From positions 1 to 15,098 of the forward strand of contig CAKUEM010000044.1 of NCBI GenBank assembly GCA_934646115.1: a stretch of 15,098 nt of DNA. The letters are read 5' to 3'. The translations under genes were made by a program, and so were the position numbers. The DNA comes from an uncultured Oscillospiraceae bacterium (GTDB lineage Bacteria; Bacillota; Clostridia; Oscillospirales; JAAYXM01). Shown one piece after another: positions 6,487 to 14,500 of this stretch. Numbering within the stretch: position 1 is the stretch's first letter; each line of letters opens with the position of its first letter. The notes under the pieces are model-generated. The model was not told where the DNA came from, made no database searches, and worked only from the letters and a program-made list of their open reading frames with translations.

Positions 6487-7854
6487 ATGGTACATACTTA
6501 TCGACAAGGCGGCTATTCCATTGCCGTTGACGTGAATAGCGGCGCGGTGCATGCGCTGTCTGACGCGGCGTTCTCCGTTCTGGAACGACTGGATACCGCG
6601 CCGGACGGGGAGACTTGCCCGGCGGAAATTGCGGAGGCGCTCGCGCCGTCGTTTGACCGCGCGACCTGCGATGCGGCGTATCGTGAGCTGGTAGAGCTTA
6701 CCCGCGCGGGGCTTTTGTTTTCAAAGGATGATTATATCGATGTGTCGCGCGCGTTTCCGGAGCATCCGCCGCTCAAGGCGCTTTGCCTCCATATCGCGCA
6801 TGACTGCAACCTGCGCTGCGGCTATTGCTTCGCGTCGACCGGGGATTTTGGCACAGGGCGCAAGCTGATGCCGGTCGAGGTCGCGCGTGCGGCGATCGAT
6901 TTTGTGATCAAGCGTTCGCAAAATCGCCGCAATATCGAAATTGATTTCTTCGGCGGCGAGCCGCTGATGGCGTTTGACACGGTGAAGGCGGCGGTGGAAT
7001 ACGCCAAGGAGCAGGGGAAGCTGCATGACAAGGTGTTCCGCTTCACGATCACGACCAATGGGCTGGCGCTCAATCAGGATAGCATTGATTATATCAATCG
7101 CGAGATGTCAAACGTTGTGCTGTCGCTCGACGGGCGGCGCGAGGTCAACGACCGGGTGCGCAAAACGGTTTCCGGCGGCGGGAGCTATGATTATATCGTT
7201 CCGAAGTTCAAGGCGCTGGTTTCCGCGCGCGATAAAGACCGGGATTATTATGTCCGCGCAACGTTTACGCACGATAACCTTGATTTCACGCAGGATGTGC
7301 TGCATATTGCCGAGCTGGGCTTTGATCAGGTCTCGGTTGAGCCGGTCACGGCGGAGGACGGCAGCCGTTACGCGCTGCACGAAGCGGATCTTCCGCAGAT
7401 TTTTGCGGAATATGACCGCCTGGCGGAGATCATGAAGGAGCGGCGCGATTTTAATTTCTTTCACTTTATGGTTGATTTGGAGCAGGGACCCTGCGTGATC
7501 AAGCGCATTCGCGGCTGCGGCGCGGGCTATGAATATGCCGCGGTCACGCCGGAAGGGGATGTATATCCCTGCCACCAATTCGTTGGAAAAGACGAGTATT
7601 GCATGGGCAACGTGATGGATGATACGTTTGACCCCGCCATTTCCGAGCAGTTTATGGGGCTGAATATCTGCACGCGCGACGCCTGCAAAAACTGTTGGGC
7701 GAAGTTTTATTGCAGCGGCGGATGCAGCGCGGCGAACCTCAATATGAACGGCAACCTGCGCGATCCTTATGAGCTGGGCTGCGAGCTGGAGCGCAAGCGC
7801 CTGGAATGCGCAATCATGCTAAAGGTGCATGACGCGCTGAACGATCAGGCGTAA
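6487..7854 (+). CDS. scfB: Radical SAM SCIFF peptide maturase (thioether-forming)
   Basis: ScfB uses S-adenosylmethionine and iron-sulfur clusters to cross-link cysteines of the SCIFF peptide by thioether bonds. From ATG 6487 it has 455 residues, normal for the family. The N terminus (1-90; MVHTYRQGGYSIAVDVNSG) is a peptide-recognition-like domain. The radical SAM core starts at the CxxxCxxC site C107, C111, C114, followed by DFFGGEPL. The C-terminal SPASM region holds C336, C344, C362, C372, C395, C400, C403, C409 and C413, enough for two auxiliary 4Fe-4S clusters. ATG 6487 is 6 nt after GGGG (6477-6480) and matches family N termini; TTG 6469 and GTG 6475 are less likely. scfA lies 71 nt upstream, and a strong terminator follows. 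Confidence 0.95.
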   Translation: MVHTYRQGGYSIAVDVNSGAVHALSDAAFSVLERLDTAPDGETCPAEIAEALAPSFDRATCDAAYRELVELTRAGLLFSKDDYIDVSRAFPEHPPLKALCLHIAHDCNLRCGYCFASTGDFGTGRKLMPVEVARAAIDFVIKRSQNRRNIEIDFFGGEPLMAFDTVKAAVEYAKEQGKLHDKVFRFTITTNGLALNQDSIDYINREMSNVVLSLDGRREVNDRVRKTVSGGGSYDYIVPKFKALVSARDKDRDYYVRATFTHDNLDFTQDVLHIAELGFDQVSVEPVTAEDGSRYALHEADLPQIFAEYDRLAEIMKERRDFNFFHFMVDLEQGPCVIKRIRGCGAGYEYAAVTPEGDVYPCHQFVGKDEYCMGNVMDDTFDPAISEQFMGLNICTRDACKNCWAKFYCSGGCSAANLNMNGNLRDPYELGCELERKRLECAIMLKVHDALNDQA

Positions 7855-7885
7855 TATTGCGCGGCAAAATTTAATATGACGCGAG

Positions 7886-7916
7886 AAACGGCGTGACAAA
7901 TGTCACGCCGTTTTTT
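7886..7916 (+). terminator. Rho-independent terminator after scfB
   Basis: AACGGCGTGACA (7887-7898) and its exact complement (7901-7912) form a long GC-rich stem flanked by AAA and a T run (7911-7916). It ends the yajC-SCIFF transcript 32 nt after the scfB stop. Confidence 0.95.
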
Positions 7917-7996
7917 GATTAAAAGAAAATACGGAGAACACATCCTGTAATGATTTGCCGAGAATGCGCAGTTGGATGCCGCAGGGAATTTAAATC

Positions 7997-8035
7997 AAAA
8001 AGGGGATTGCGCTACGAAACGGCGTAATCCCCTTT
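7997..8035 (-). terminator. Rho-independent terminator of the minus-strand isomerase gene
   Basis: Read on the minus strand, AAAGGGGATT (8035-8026) pairs with AATCCCCTTT (8008-7999), with further inner pairs around a short loop, and ends in TTTTT (8001-7997). It lies 25 nt after the stop codon of the isomerase gene and faces the scfB terminator. The 80 nt between the two (7917-7996) show no feature. Confidence 0.9.
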
Positions 8036-8060
8036 GGCAATGCTGCTTACCGGAGCATAT

Positions 8061-8933
8061 CTATCCGATGCATTGTGTTTTCTGTTGTTCAATCGTGTCA
8101 ACAATGTGTTTAAGATTTTTATACGTCAAAGCGAATTTTATAAACCCCTCGCTTGCTTCTAACTCCTCAGAAGAACGAGCAGGTGCGTAAGACTTGCTAA
8201 AATCGATTAAATGCGGCTCGATGGAAAGATAAATCGGGTCTTTCCGCTTGCTGCGCACAAGGGTTAAAATTTCTTGAAATTGCACCTTTCCTTCGCCGAC
8301 CGGAACGATTTTTTGCCCCTCAATGCAGTCTTTGATATGAAGATACTCCACATAAGGCGCTATAATTTTATATTCTTCCAATGCATCGTTCTCAGCGTAA
8401 ACGCAGTTGCCCGGGTCAAACGTTGCTTTTAAATGCGCAGAACCGACAGATTCGAAAATATCCAGGCATCGCACGGAGGTTTGACCATAGATCGAGCAGC
8501 CCTCGTTTTCGTGCAGCAGTGTGATCCCGGCACGCTCCGCTGCTTTTGCAAAGGCAGCCATGCGGCGCAACACTTCATCGCGATAGCGATATGGATCGGA
8601 TTCCTCGACCAAAAAGCTGAATATGCGCACATAGCGGGTATCCAGCAATTTGGCAAGCGCAAGCGTATGTTGAAAAAGCGAAAAATGATCGTCGAATGGA
8701 TCTGTGATTTGAATTTTCCCGATGGGGGAGCCGATAGCGGAAACATGGACAGAACCGGCGTTGAGACGCATTTTGAGCGCTTTTGCTTCTTCCAAAGTGT
8801 GGGATGTGATGTTCTTTCCATCAACGCTGCGCAATTCGATATTGCGGATATTAAATTTTTGCAATGCAGTGATTTGATTTTCTAAACGCACGTCAATTTC
8901 ATCCGCAAACCCGGAATACTGGTACCAGCTCAT
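8061..8933 (-). CDS. Sugar phosphate isomerase/epimerase-like TIM barrel protein
   Basis: The 290-residue product belongs to the xylose isomerase-like TIM barrel superfamily (AP endonuclease 2 fold), which isomerises or epimerises sugars or inositols with a divalent metal. Candidate metal ligands at strand ends are E142 in LLHENEG, D173 in TFDPGN, H199 in YLHIKD and E239 in LSIEPH. The start MSWYQYSGFADEID has AAAGGAG (8947-8941) 7 nt upstream; the frame extends further upstream but without such support. The exact substrate cannot be read from sequence. It lies downstream of an AraC regulator and near a polysaccharide lyase-like gene, so a role in breakdown of released sugars is likely. It has its own near-perfect promoter. 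Confidence 0.88.
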   Translation of the reverse strand: MSWYQYSGFADEIDVRLENQITALQKFNIRNIELRSVDGKNITSHTLEEAKALKMRLNAGSVHVSAIGSPIGKIQITDPFDDHFSLFQHTLALAKLLDTRYVRIFSFLVEESDPYRYRDEVLRRMAAFAKAAERAGITLLHENEGCSIYGQTSVRCLDIFESVGSAHLKATFDPGNCVYAENDALEEYKIIAPYVEYLHIKDCIEGQKIVPVGEGKVQFQEILTLVRSKRKDPIYLSIEPHLIDFSKSYAPARSSEELEASEGFIKFALTYKNLKHIVDTIEQQKTQCIG

Positions 8934-8973
8934 AAAAAAACTCCTTTTTGCTTTCTGCCTGTATTTGCCGAAT

Positions 8974-9002
8974 ATTATATGGAACGGCAGATGGAGTGTC
9001 AA
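8974..9002 (-). promoter_or_regulatory. Consensus promoter of the isomerase gene
   Basis: On the minus strand a perfect TTGACA (9002-8997) and a perfect TATAAT (8979-8974) are separated by 17 nt. This places the start point near 8967, about 34 nt before the ATG. Such a strong promoter would give expression independent of the upstream araC-type gene unless a repressor acts on it. Confidence 0.88.
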
Positions 9003-9099
9003 GCTGAAACTGCAAAAAACCAATAAGTAATCAACTATACAGCATAAAAAGAAAGCTTTGCACGAACTGGGACAAGCGATAAAACGCCAATCGCACCGC

Positions 9100-9966
9100 T
9101 TATTCTTTTGGAATGCTTTTTCTGTATTCCCGCGGGGACTGGCCAACAATTTGCTTGAACACGCGTGAGAATATCAATGGATCATAGCCGAGCGAATAAG
9201 CAATATTTGAAATAGAAACCTCAGAATTTGTTGTGAGGATCGTACACGCTTTTTTGATTCTGTAATCCGTAAAAAAAGCTTGCGGAGATTGCCCGACCTC
9301 CTTGGTGAACAGCGTGGAAAAATAAGTTTGCGTTAAGCCTACATGCTTTGCGATATCCGAAATTTTTGTGTGTTTGGCGAGATCGGATTGCACATATTGA
9401 ATCGCTTTATTGATATAGTGCTTTGGGGAGGATTTGGAGATGGCAACGATATCGTTGGTCGGGCATATACTTCCCAATATCGTAAAAAGCTCATAGGCAA
9501 GTGCTTTTTGTTTAAACAAGAGGGTAGAATCTTTTAAAAGAAGGCGTTCTGCACCGCGCGAAATACATTGAAGCAGCTCTTGACCGTCTTTTACAGAAAG
9601 AAATGGAGAAAGTTCGGTAATGTTGAAATTAGAAAGATATTCTGCGGCTTTTGTGCCTTGAAAATAAATATAAGCAAACTGCCATGGGTCGTCTTTGCTG
9701 GATATCAGCGTAATGATATGAGAGGGGAAGATCATGAGCGCCTGCCCGGCTTTTAACGGATATTCATTTCCGTTTAAAATCACCGTGCCTTTCCCTGCGA
9801 TGCAGTAATCAAGACAATAACAATCTCTGAGTACCGGACCATTGACGTAATTGAGTGCTTTCCAGCTATCTGCGGCATCGATCTTCGCTTTGAATGCGAT
9901 CAATTCGTTGAGAGGGGGCTTTTCTATTTTCTCGATCGATACAAATCGTTTCAAATCATTACGCAT
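9100..9966 (-). CDS. AraC-family transcriptional regulator
   Basis: The 288-residue protein has an N-terminal cupin-type effector domain (about 25-110; DYCIAGKGTVILNGNEYPL followed by AGQALMIFPSH) and a C-terminal AraC DNA-binding domain (about 185-285) with two helix-turn-helix units: ISDIAKHVGLTQTYFSTLFTK and ISNIAYSLGYDPLIFSRVFK. The closing motif GQSPREYRK is typical. Members usually activate carbohydrate genes on binding a sugar. AAGGA lies about 10 nt before the ATG. The gene is divergent from the large lyase-like gene and 166 nt upstream of the isomerase gene, so both are likely targets. The effector cannot be predicted. Confidence 0.93.
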   Translation of the reverse strand: MRNDLKRFVSIEKIEKPPLNELIAFKAKIDAADSWKALNYVNGPVLRDCYCLDYCIAGKGTVILNGNEYPLKAGQALMIFPSHIITLISSKDDPWQFAYIYFQGTKAAEYLSNFNITELSPFLSVKDGQELLQCISRGAERLLLKDSTLLFKQKALAYELFTILGSICPTNDIVAISKSSPKHYINKAIQYVQSDLAKHTKISDIAKHVGLTQTYFSTLFTKEVGQSPQAFFTDYRIKKACTILTTNSEVSISNIAYSLGYDPLIFSRVFKQIVGQSPREYRKSIPKE

Positions 9967-10001
9967 CAGTAATCAGTCCTTATCAGATATTTCGTAAGTT
10001 T

Positions 10002-10030
10002 ATTCTAACACTTAGATATATAAATATCAA
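10002..10030 (-). promoter_or_regulatory. Promoter of the AraC-family gene
   Basis: On the minus strand TTGATA (10030-10025) and TAGAAT (10007-10002) are 17 nt apart. The start would be about 9995, some 30 nt before the ATG. Confidence 0.7.
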
Positions 10031-10041
10031 TCAAAAATTTT

Positions 10042-10047
10042 TATAAT
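10042..10047 (+). promoter_or_regulatory. Possible -10 box of the lyase gene (no good -35)
   Basis: A perfect TATAAT in the AT-rich divergent region could serve the large plus-strand gene, with a leader of about 120 nt. No acceptable -35 box lies 16-18 nt upstream (the sequence there is near TATAAA). This is the pattern expected of an activator-dependent promoter, for example one driven by the divergent AraC protein. The leader 10050-10160 holds no recognised element. Confidence 0.4.
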
Positions 10048-10160
10048 ATAACCGTAGAAAATGGTGAGATTGAATAGTTTGCAAAGAAAAAACAACCGAG
10101 GGCGATGCAATTTTTCCAATGTTTTATTTGGCGCTGATACTGCTTCTTGGGAAAAGGATA

Positions 10161-10166
10161 AGGAGG
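10161..10166 (+). promoter_or_regulatory. Ribosome binding site deciding the start of the lyase gene
   Basis: AGGAGG directly abuts an ATG at 10167 but is 6 nt from the next in-frame ATG at 10173. The latter gives a clean signal peptide. An earlier in-frame ATG at 10119 would add a second hydrophobic stretch before it and has no ribosome binding site. Confidence 0.75.
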
Positions 10167-10172
10167 ATGAAT

Positions 10173-11507
10173 ATGCAAAAAAGAATGGTGAAAAGGCTCT
10201 TTTCTATCGCGCTGACATGCTGCATGATAATCGGCTTATTGCCGGCGCAATTCATGCGGCTTGCAGAAGCGGCCGGCTTGACGCTGGTAGCGCGCGCACC
10301 CGCAATTTATCAGGATGTTGAGACCGTGATGGACGCGTATGCTACACTGGATGATGAAGACGTGCCGCTCAGCCGGTTTTCTGCATTTCATGTCACGCCG
10401 GAGGATCAGGATATTGTTGAGATCAAGGGCGTAGATGACAGCGGCATCAGAATTTTTGGGAAAAATATCGGAAAAACAAATTTAAATATTAACGCGACCT
10501 ATCAGGGAGAAATTATTAAACAAGCGATGGAGATCGAGGTGCGCGAAAATACTTATAAATATGATTACCGCAAGGTTGCATATGAAGCATATGGGCAAGG
10601 ATTCCCCATCGACATGGTCAGCAATTTTAACATGACCACGATCGGGCATCGCGATGAACTGAATCCGCAGTCACGCAACTGTCTGTGGACTGATCAGTGG
10701 ATCTGGAATGGGCAGGGCGGAGGCAACGCGAATTTCAGATTTGCGGATTCGCTTTACGGCTGCATGTGGGACGGCGATATCGGCGCATGGGCGTCTTTTA
10801 AAATCAAAGTGCGCAAGGATGGCGTTTTTTCGGCTACTTCGCAAAACGGCTTTTGGGGGAGCGGCGGTATTTTTAAGCTGTATTTAGCGCCGGAAGATGC
10901 AGAGAACCCGCGCGACGAGCGGTATTTGCTTGGCGAGATCGATACTTATGCGTCTGCGCCCAAGTGGGTGGTAGAAACGCATTTGCGCAATGTTACGCTG
11001 GACGCCGGAAACTATGTGATCACTTATGTAAAAACAGGAAAAAACAGCAGATCAGCAGGGGTTCGTTGCCCAATCGGAGCTTTTATACTCAATCCGATTA
11101 CGGAGCATGAGATCCATCTGAGTGCAGATATGAAAACGGACCGTGTTATGCTGCGCAAAACCAGCGAGATCCCGCTTGTGTTGAAGCTTGACGGGGCAGA
11201 GATCGATTTTTCTGATGTTACAGAGGTTACAGCTTCTTCTTCGGATGCAGAAATTGCAGAAGCAAGGGTGCAAAAAAGTGCGGACGGAAAATTTATTTCC
11301 GTTTTGATAGATGGCAAAAAGCTAGGAGATGCATCTGTTCATGTACAGGCAATTTCAAACGGGCAGACGGTGGAATGCACGATGAATATTTCCGTGGTAG
11401 ATCCGGAAATTCTTGACTATGTCGAATTGACTGCGGAAAAAATATCATTCAATCCGGAGAAACGATCTCCACAGCGCTGCGCGCTTATCGCATTAATGGC
11501 GATTTGA
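10173..11507 (+). CDS. Secreted lyase-like protein, N-terminal piece (frame broken near 11450)
   Basis: This piece (444 residues from ATG 10173) starts with a signal peptide: basic MQKRMVKR, hydrophobic LFSIALTCCMIIGLL, and a likely cut after AEA or AEAA (residues 33-34). Next come an immunoglobulin-like segment (about 35-130), a carbohydrate-binding-like beta-sandwich rich in Trp and Gly (about 130-310; NCLWTDQWIWNGQGGG), and an Ig-like module (about 315-415). The last residues, from about residue 428 on, change to a basic non-homologous tail ending at TGA 11505. Reading the -1 frame from that point restores an Ig-like module and the rest of a very large protein. One base has therefore been lost between about 11437 and 11457. 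Function is inferred from the second piece. Confidence 0.8.
   Translation: MQKRMVKRLFSIALTCCMIIGLLPAQFMRLAEAAGLTLVARAPAIYQDVETVMDAYATLDDEDVPLSRFSAFHVTPEDQDIVEIKGVDDSGIRIFGKNIGKTNLNINATYQGEIIKQAMEIEVRENTYKYDYRKVAYEAYGQGFPIDMVSNFNMTTIGHRDELNPQSRNCLWTDQWIWNGQGGGNANFRFADSLYGCMWDGDIGAWASFKIKVRKDGVFSATSQNGFWGSGGIFKLYLAPEDAENPRDERYLLGEIDTYASAPKWVVETHLRNVTLDAGNYVITYVKTGKNSRSAGVRCPIGAFILNPITEHEIHLSADMKTDRVMLRKTSEIPLVLKLDGAEIDFSDVTEVTASSSDAEIAEARVQKSADGKFISVLIDGKKLGDASVHVQAISNGQTVECTMNISVVDPEILDYVELTAEKISFNPEKRSPQRCALIALMAI
11437..11457 (+). other. Probable frameshift site in the lyase gene
   Basis: The forward frame of the N-terminal piece meets TGA at 11505-11507, and the frame of the C-terminal piece is open from 11417. 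Protein similarity to an Ig-like module is continuous if the frame changes by one base here. Two equally long solutions exist: restoring one A in the A6 run at 11437-11442 gives LTAEKNIIQSGET, and restoring one G at 11456-11457 gives LTAEKISFNPGET. The homopolymer makes a sequencing error, a mutation or slippage all possible. Confidence 0.75.
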
Positions 11508-14500
11508 TCGATTTAAGCGAAGCGATTCCTTATTACGAAAGTGCGAATGCAAGCATCGTTTCGGTCGATGGTAACGGAGTTTTGACCGGACGTGACAAAG
11601 GTACAACGAAAATAACGGCTTTTGTTGAAATTGACGGGGTTATGACCAAGGCGGTTCTTGCCATGACCGTTGCAAACGCTGCACCGATCGTCAGCGCGGC
11701 GATAAAAGCGCCGGGTTCGATACAAATAGACGAAACGATCGGTCTTTTGGTTTCAGGTCGCTTGAGCAGCGGCAGCCCATATACAAGCGGCAACGCGGTG
11801 TTTGAAATCGTATCCGCTGAGCCGGAAGGCTGCGCTTCTCTTTCCGGCGCGGCGCTTACCGGAAAAAGCTTGGGCTCTGTTACCGTTCGTGCGGTGATTG
11901 AGCAAGCGGAGGGTCAGGAAAGGATCGAAACTGATCCGTTTGTCATTAAAATTCGCGAAAAACAAGCGGAAGTGCTTGGCGATATTTCTTATAATTTCCG
12001 CGAGAATCAAAAAACAAAAATTTTAGACGCAACGGTCGCTCAAAACGGATGGGCACTCAATCGTAATATGACAGATCCAAAGGTGTTTGCCGAAAATGCG
12101 CAGCATCTGCGGTATCAGGTATATGGAATCGCCTGTGTTGCGAGCGAGAGCAATACCCGGCTGACCTCGGACATTACGTTTGATGTTCATATTCCGGCTG
12201 ACGGCGCATATGTACTCTCAGTGGATGGCGGGCAGTATGCCGCGGGATTTCTTGCTTCGATTTATATTGACAAAAAATATGTCGGAGAGTATGATTTTTA
12301 TGGCGAGCAGGGTTTAAAAGTTGGTCCGACGGTCGAGATGAACGCTGTTGAGCTGACGGCGGGGACGCATCAAGTGACCTTCCGTCGGACCTCGGATCGG
12401 GGCTATCTCTATCTCGGAAGTATGAACTTCCGAAAGCTGGACAGCATGCCAGAGATTTTGGGATTTGTGCTGGAGGTTGGAAATGATGCTCTTGCAGTGG
12501 GAGGGAGCACCACGCTTCAGGCCGGGCTCATTACATCAGACGGGTCGCGCTATGCGTTTGGAAAGCTTTTTGAGGATAATGCGGATGACCCGAAGCATTA
12601 TATGACGATCGAACTATCGGATCCAACAATTCTTGCGATCGACGGCGCTGTCATTACAGGCTTGAAAGAAGGTGCGGCAACGATTACGCTCAAGGGCGCG
12701 TATCATGGCGCAGTGGAGGAAAAACACGTTACTGTTACGGTCGATAAACGAGTGGGCACACGCTTGATCGCGTCGGCTGATAATACCAGTATGAAGCCGA
12801 CAGACACTGAGGGACAGCAGATTCGAATCGCTGCGCTGGATGCGCTTGAAAATGAAGTGGACCTGACCGGTGCAGTTGTCACTTATCAAAACATGGATGA
12901 AACTGTGTTGCGAGTTACAGAAACGGGAAAGGTATACCCGGTGTCGATCGGGAAGGCGGACGTTCTTGTACGGGTAGTGAAGGACGATTTGGAGCTTGCC
13001 GCGACGATCACCTTTGACATTCGCTTGGGGAAAACACAGGCGAGTTATTATACGCCGGAGCGCGTAGAAGCGATCCGCGAAAACATAAAGAAATATAGCT
13101 GGGCGCGAGGCAACAGCGATGCGGTTATTAAAAATGCAGATCGTTTTCTGGATAAGCAGGATTTTCTGTGGAACACCGTGACAACGCAGGAGCTGCCGCG
13201 CGGTATCACCGTTGGCTATCGTTGGGATCCGGGCGCATACAACTGCCGGTATTGTGGAGAGGATCTCCGCGCGAATTACGGATATTATCCATGGATAGTC
13301 GATCCGCTGGCGGATGCGTTTAAAATTCAGTGTCCGGCATGTCGCCGCAAGTTCCCGAGCAATGATTTTGAAAGCTTTTATAAGCTGGGCATTCAAGACG
13401 ACGGGAACTGGAGCTACGAGCTTGCAAAAACGAAGAACGCAGAGCTTGTAGCAAACGGCGAGAGCGGATATTTAAAGAACGTTCTCTATCCGGATAAGGG
13501 CGAAGGCTGGGGCGTTGACGATGGCTATGGCTATCGTACCGGCAAGACTATTACAAGCAGCATCGGGCAGGAACAGGAAGAAACACACACTTACATCGCT
13601 TATTATAACCATTGGGGCGTTTGGGATCAGCAGGTCACAATGCCGAATGGCGGGATCATTTATCAGGCGATCAATGCGCTGCGCGACGCGTATTTATATA
13701 CCGGCGAGGTGCGCTACGGACGGGTTGGAGCGGCTCTGCTTGACCGCGTTGCTGATGTTTATCCGGACATGTCGCTTAAACCGTATTTTCCGCAATTTTT
13801 TAATTCCGACTCTACGCAGCCGCACGGTAAAATGATCGGTTCGATTTGGCAGACATCGATGACAACGAATTTTATTCTTGCTTATGACGTGTTCTATCCG
13901 ATGTATGACGACCCGCAGACGCTGATGAATATCCAAAATAAGGCGGAAAATATCCGGCTGTCTGAAGAGAAGGCGAGCCCGACCTTGATTCGCGAGCGCA
14001 TAGAAAATCGCCTTGTGCGCCAGGCATTTACGGATATTAAAAACCTGGATATTATGGGTAATTTCGGTACGCATCAGGCAACCGCCGCCGCGGCTGCTGT
14101 TGTTCTGGATACCATGCCGTATACGAAGGAAATGATTGACTGGATTTTCAAAAACAGTTCGGCGGGACCTGGTGCATCGTTTAATCCGGGCGGTAATGTG
14201 ACGGCACAAATCGTTAACGTGGTCGATCGCGACGGATTTGGCGCAGAATCCGCGCCGGGGTATAACTCCATGTGGGTCGTATATCCTACGAAGGTTGCCG
14301 ATTATCTTGCGGGATACCAAGGCTATGAAGCGGCCGATCTATATAAGGATGCAAAATTTCTGAAGATGTTTAAGGCGCAGATTCCGCTGACGCTATGCCG
14401 CCGCACGACCGCGCAGATCGGCGACTATGGATCGACCGGCGGCAATGGATTCGCCGTAGGTCTCGATAGCCTGATCAATGGATTTATGTATTCGGGCGAT

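Noticed and set aside
9050..9062. Possible CcpA (cre) site upstream of the isomerase promoter
   Set aside because: The palindrome AGAAAGCTTTGCA is one base short and lacks the essential central CG.
10061..10321. 86-codon frame overlapping the start of the lyase gene
   Set aside because: It overlaps the signal-peptide region in another frame and has no ribosome binding site. The lyase frame has a strong one.
12614..13396. 260-codon minus-strand frame inside the lyase gene
   Set aside because: It lies wholly opposite the open lyase frame including the zinc ribbon, and shows no family motif or convincing ribosome binding site.
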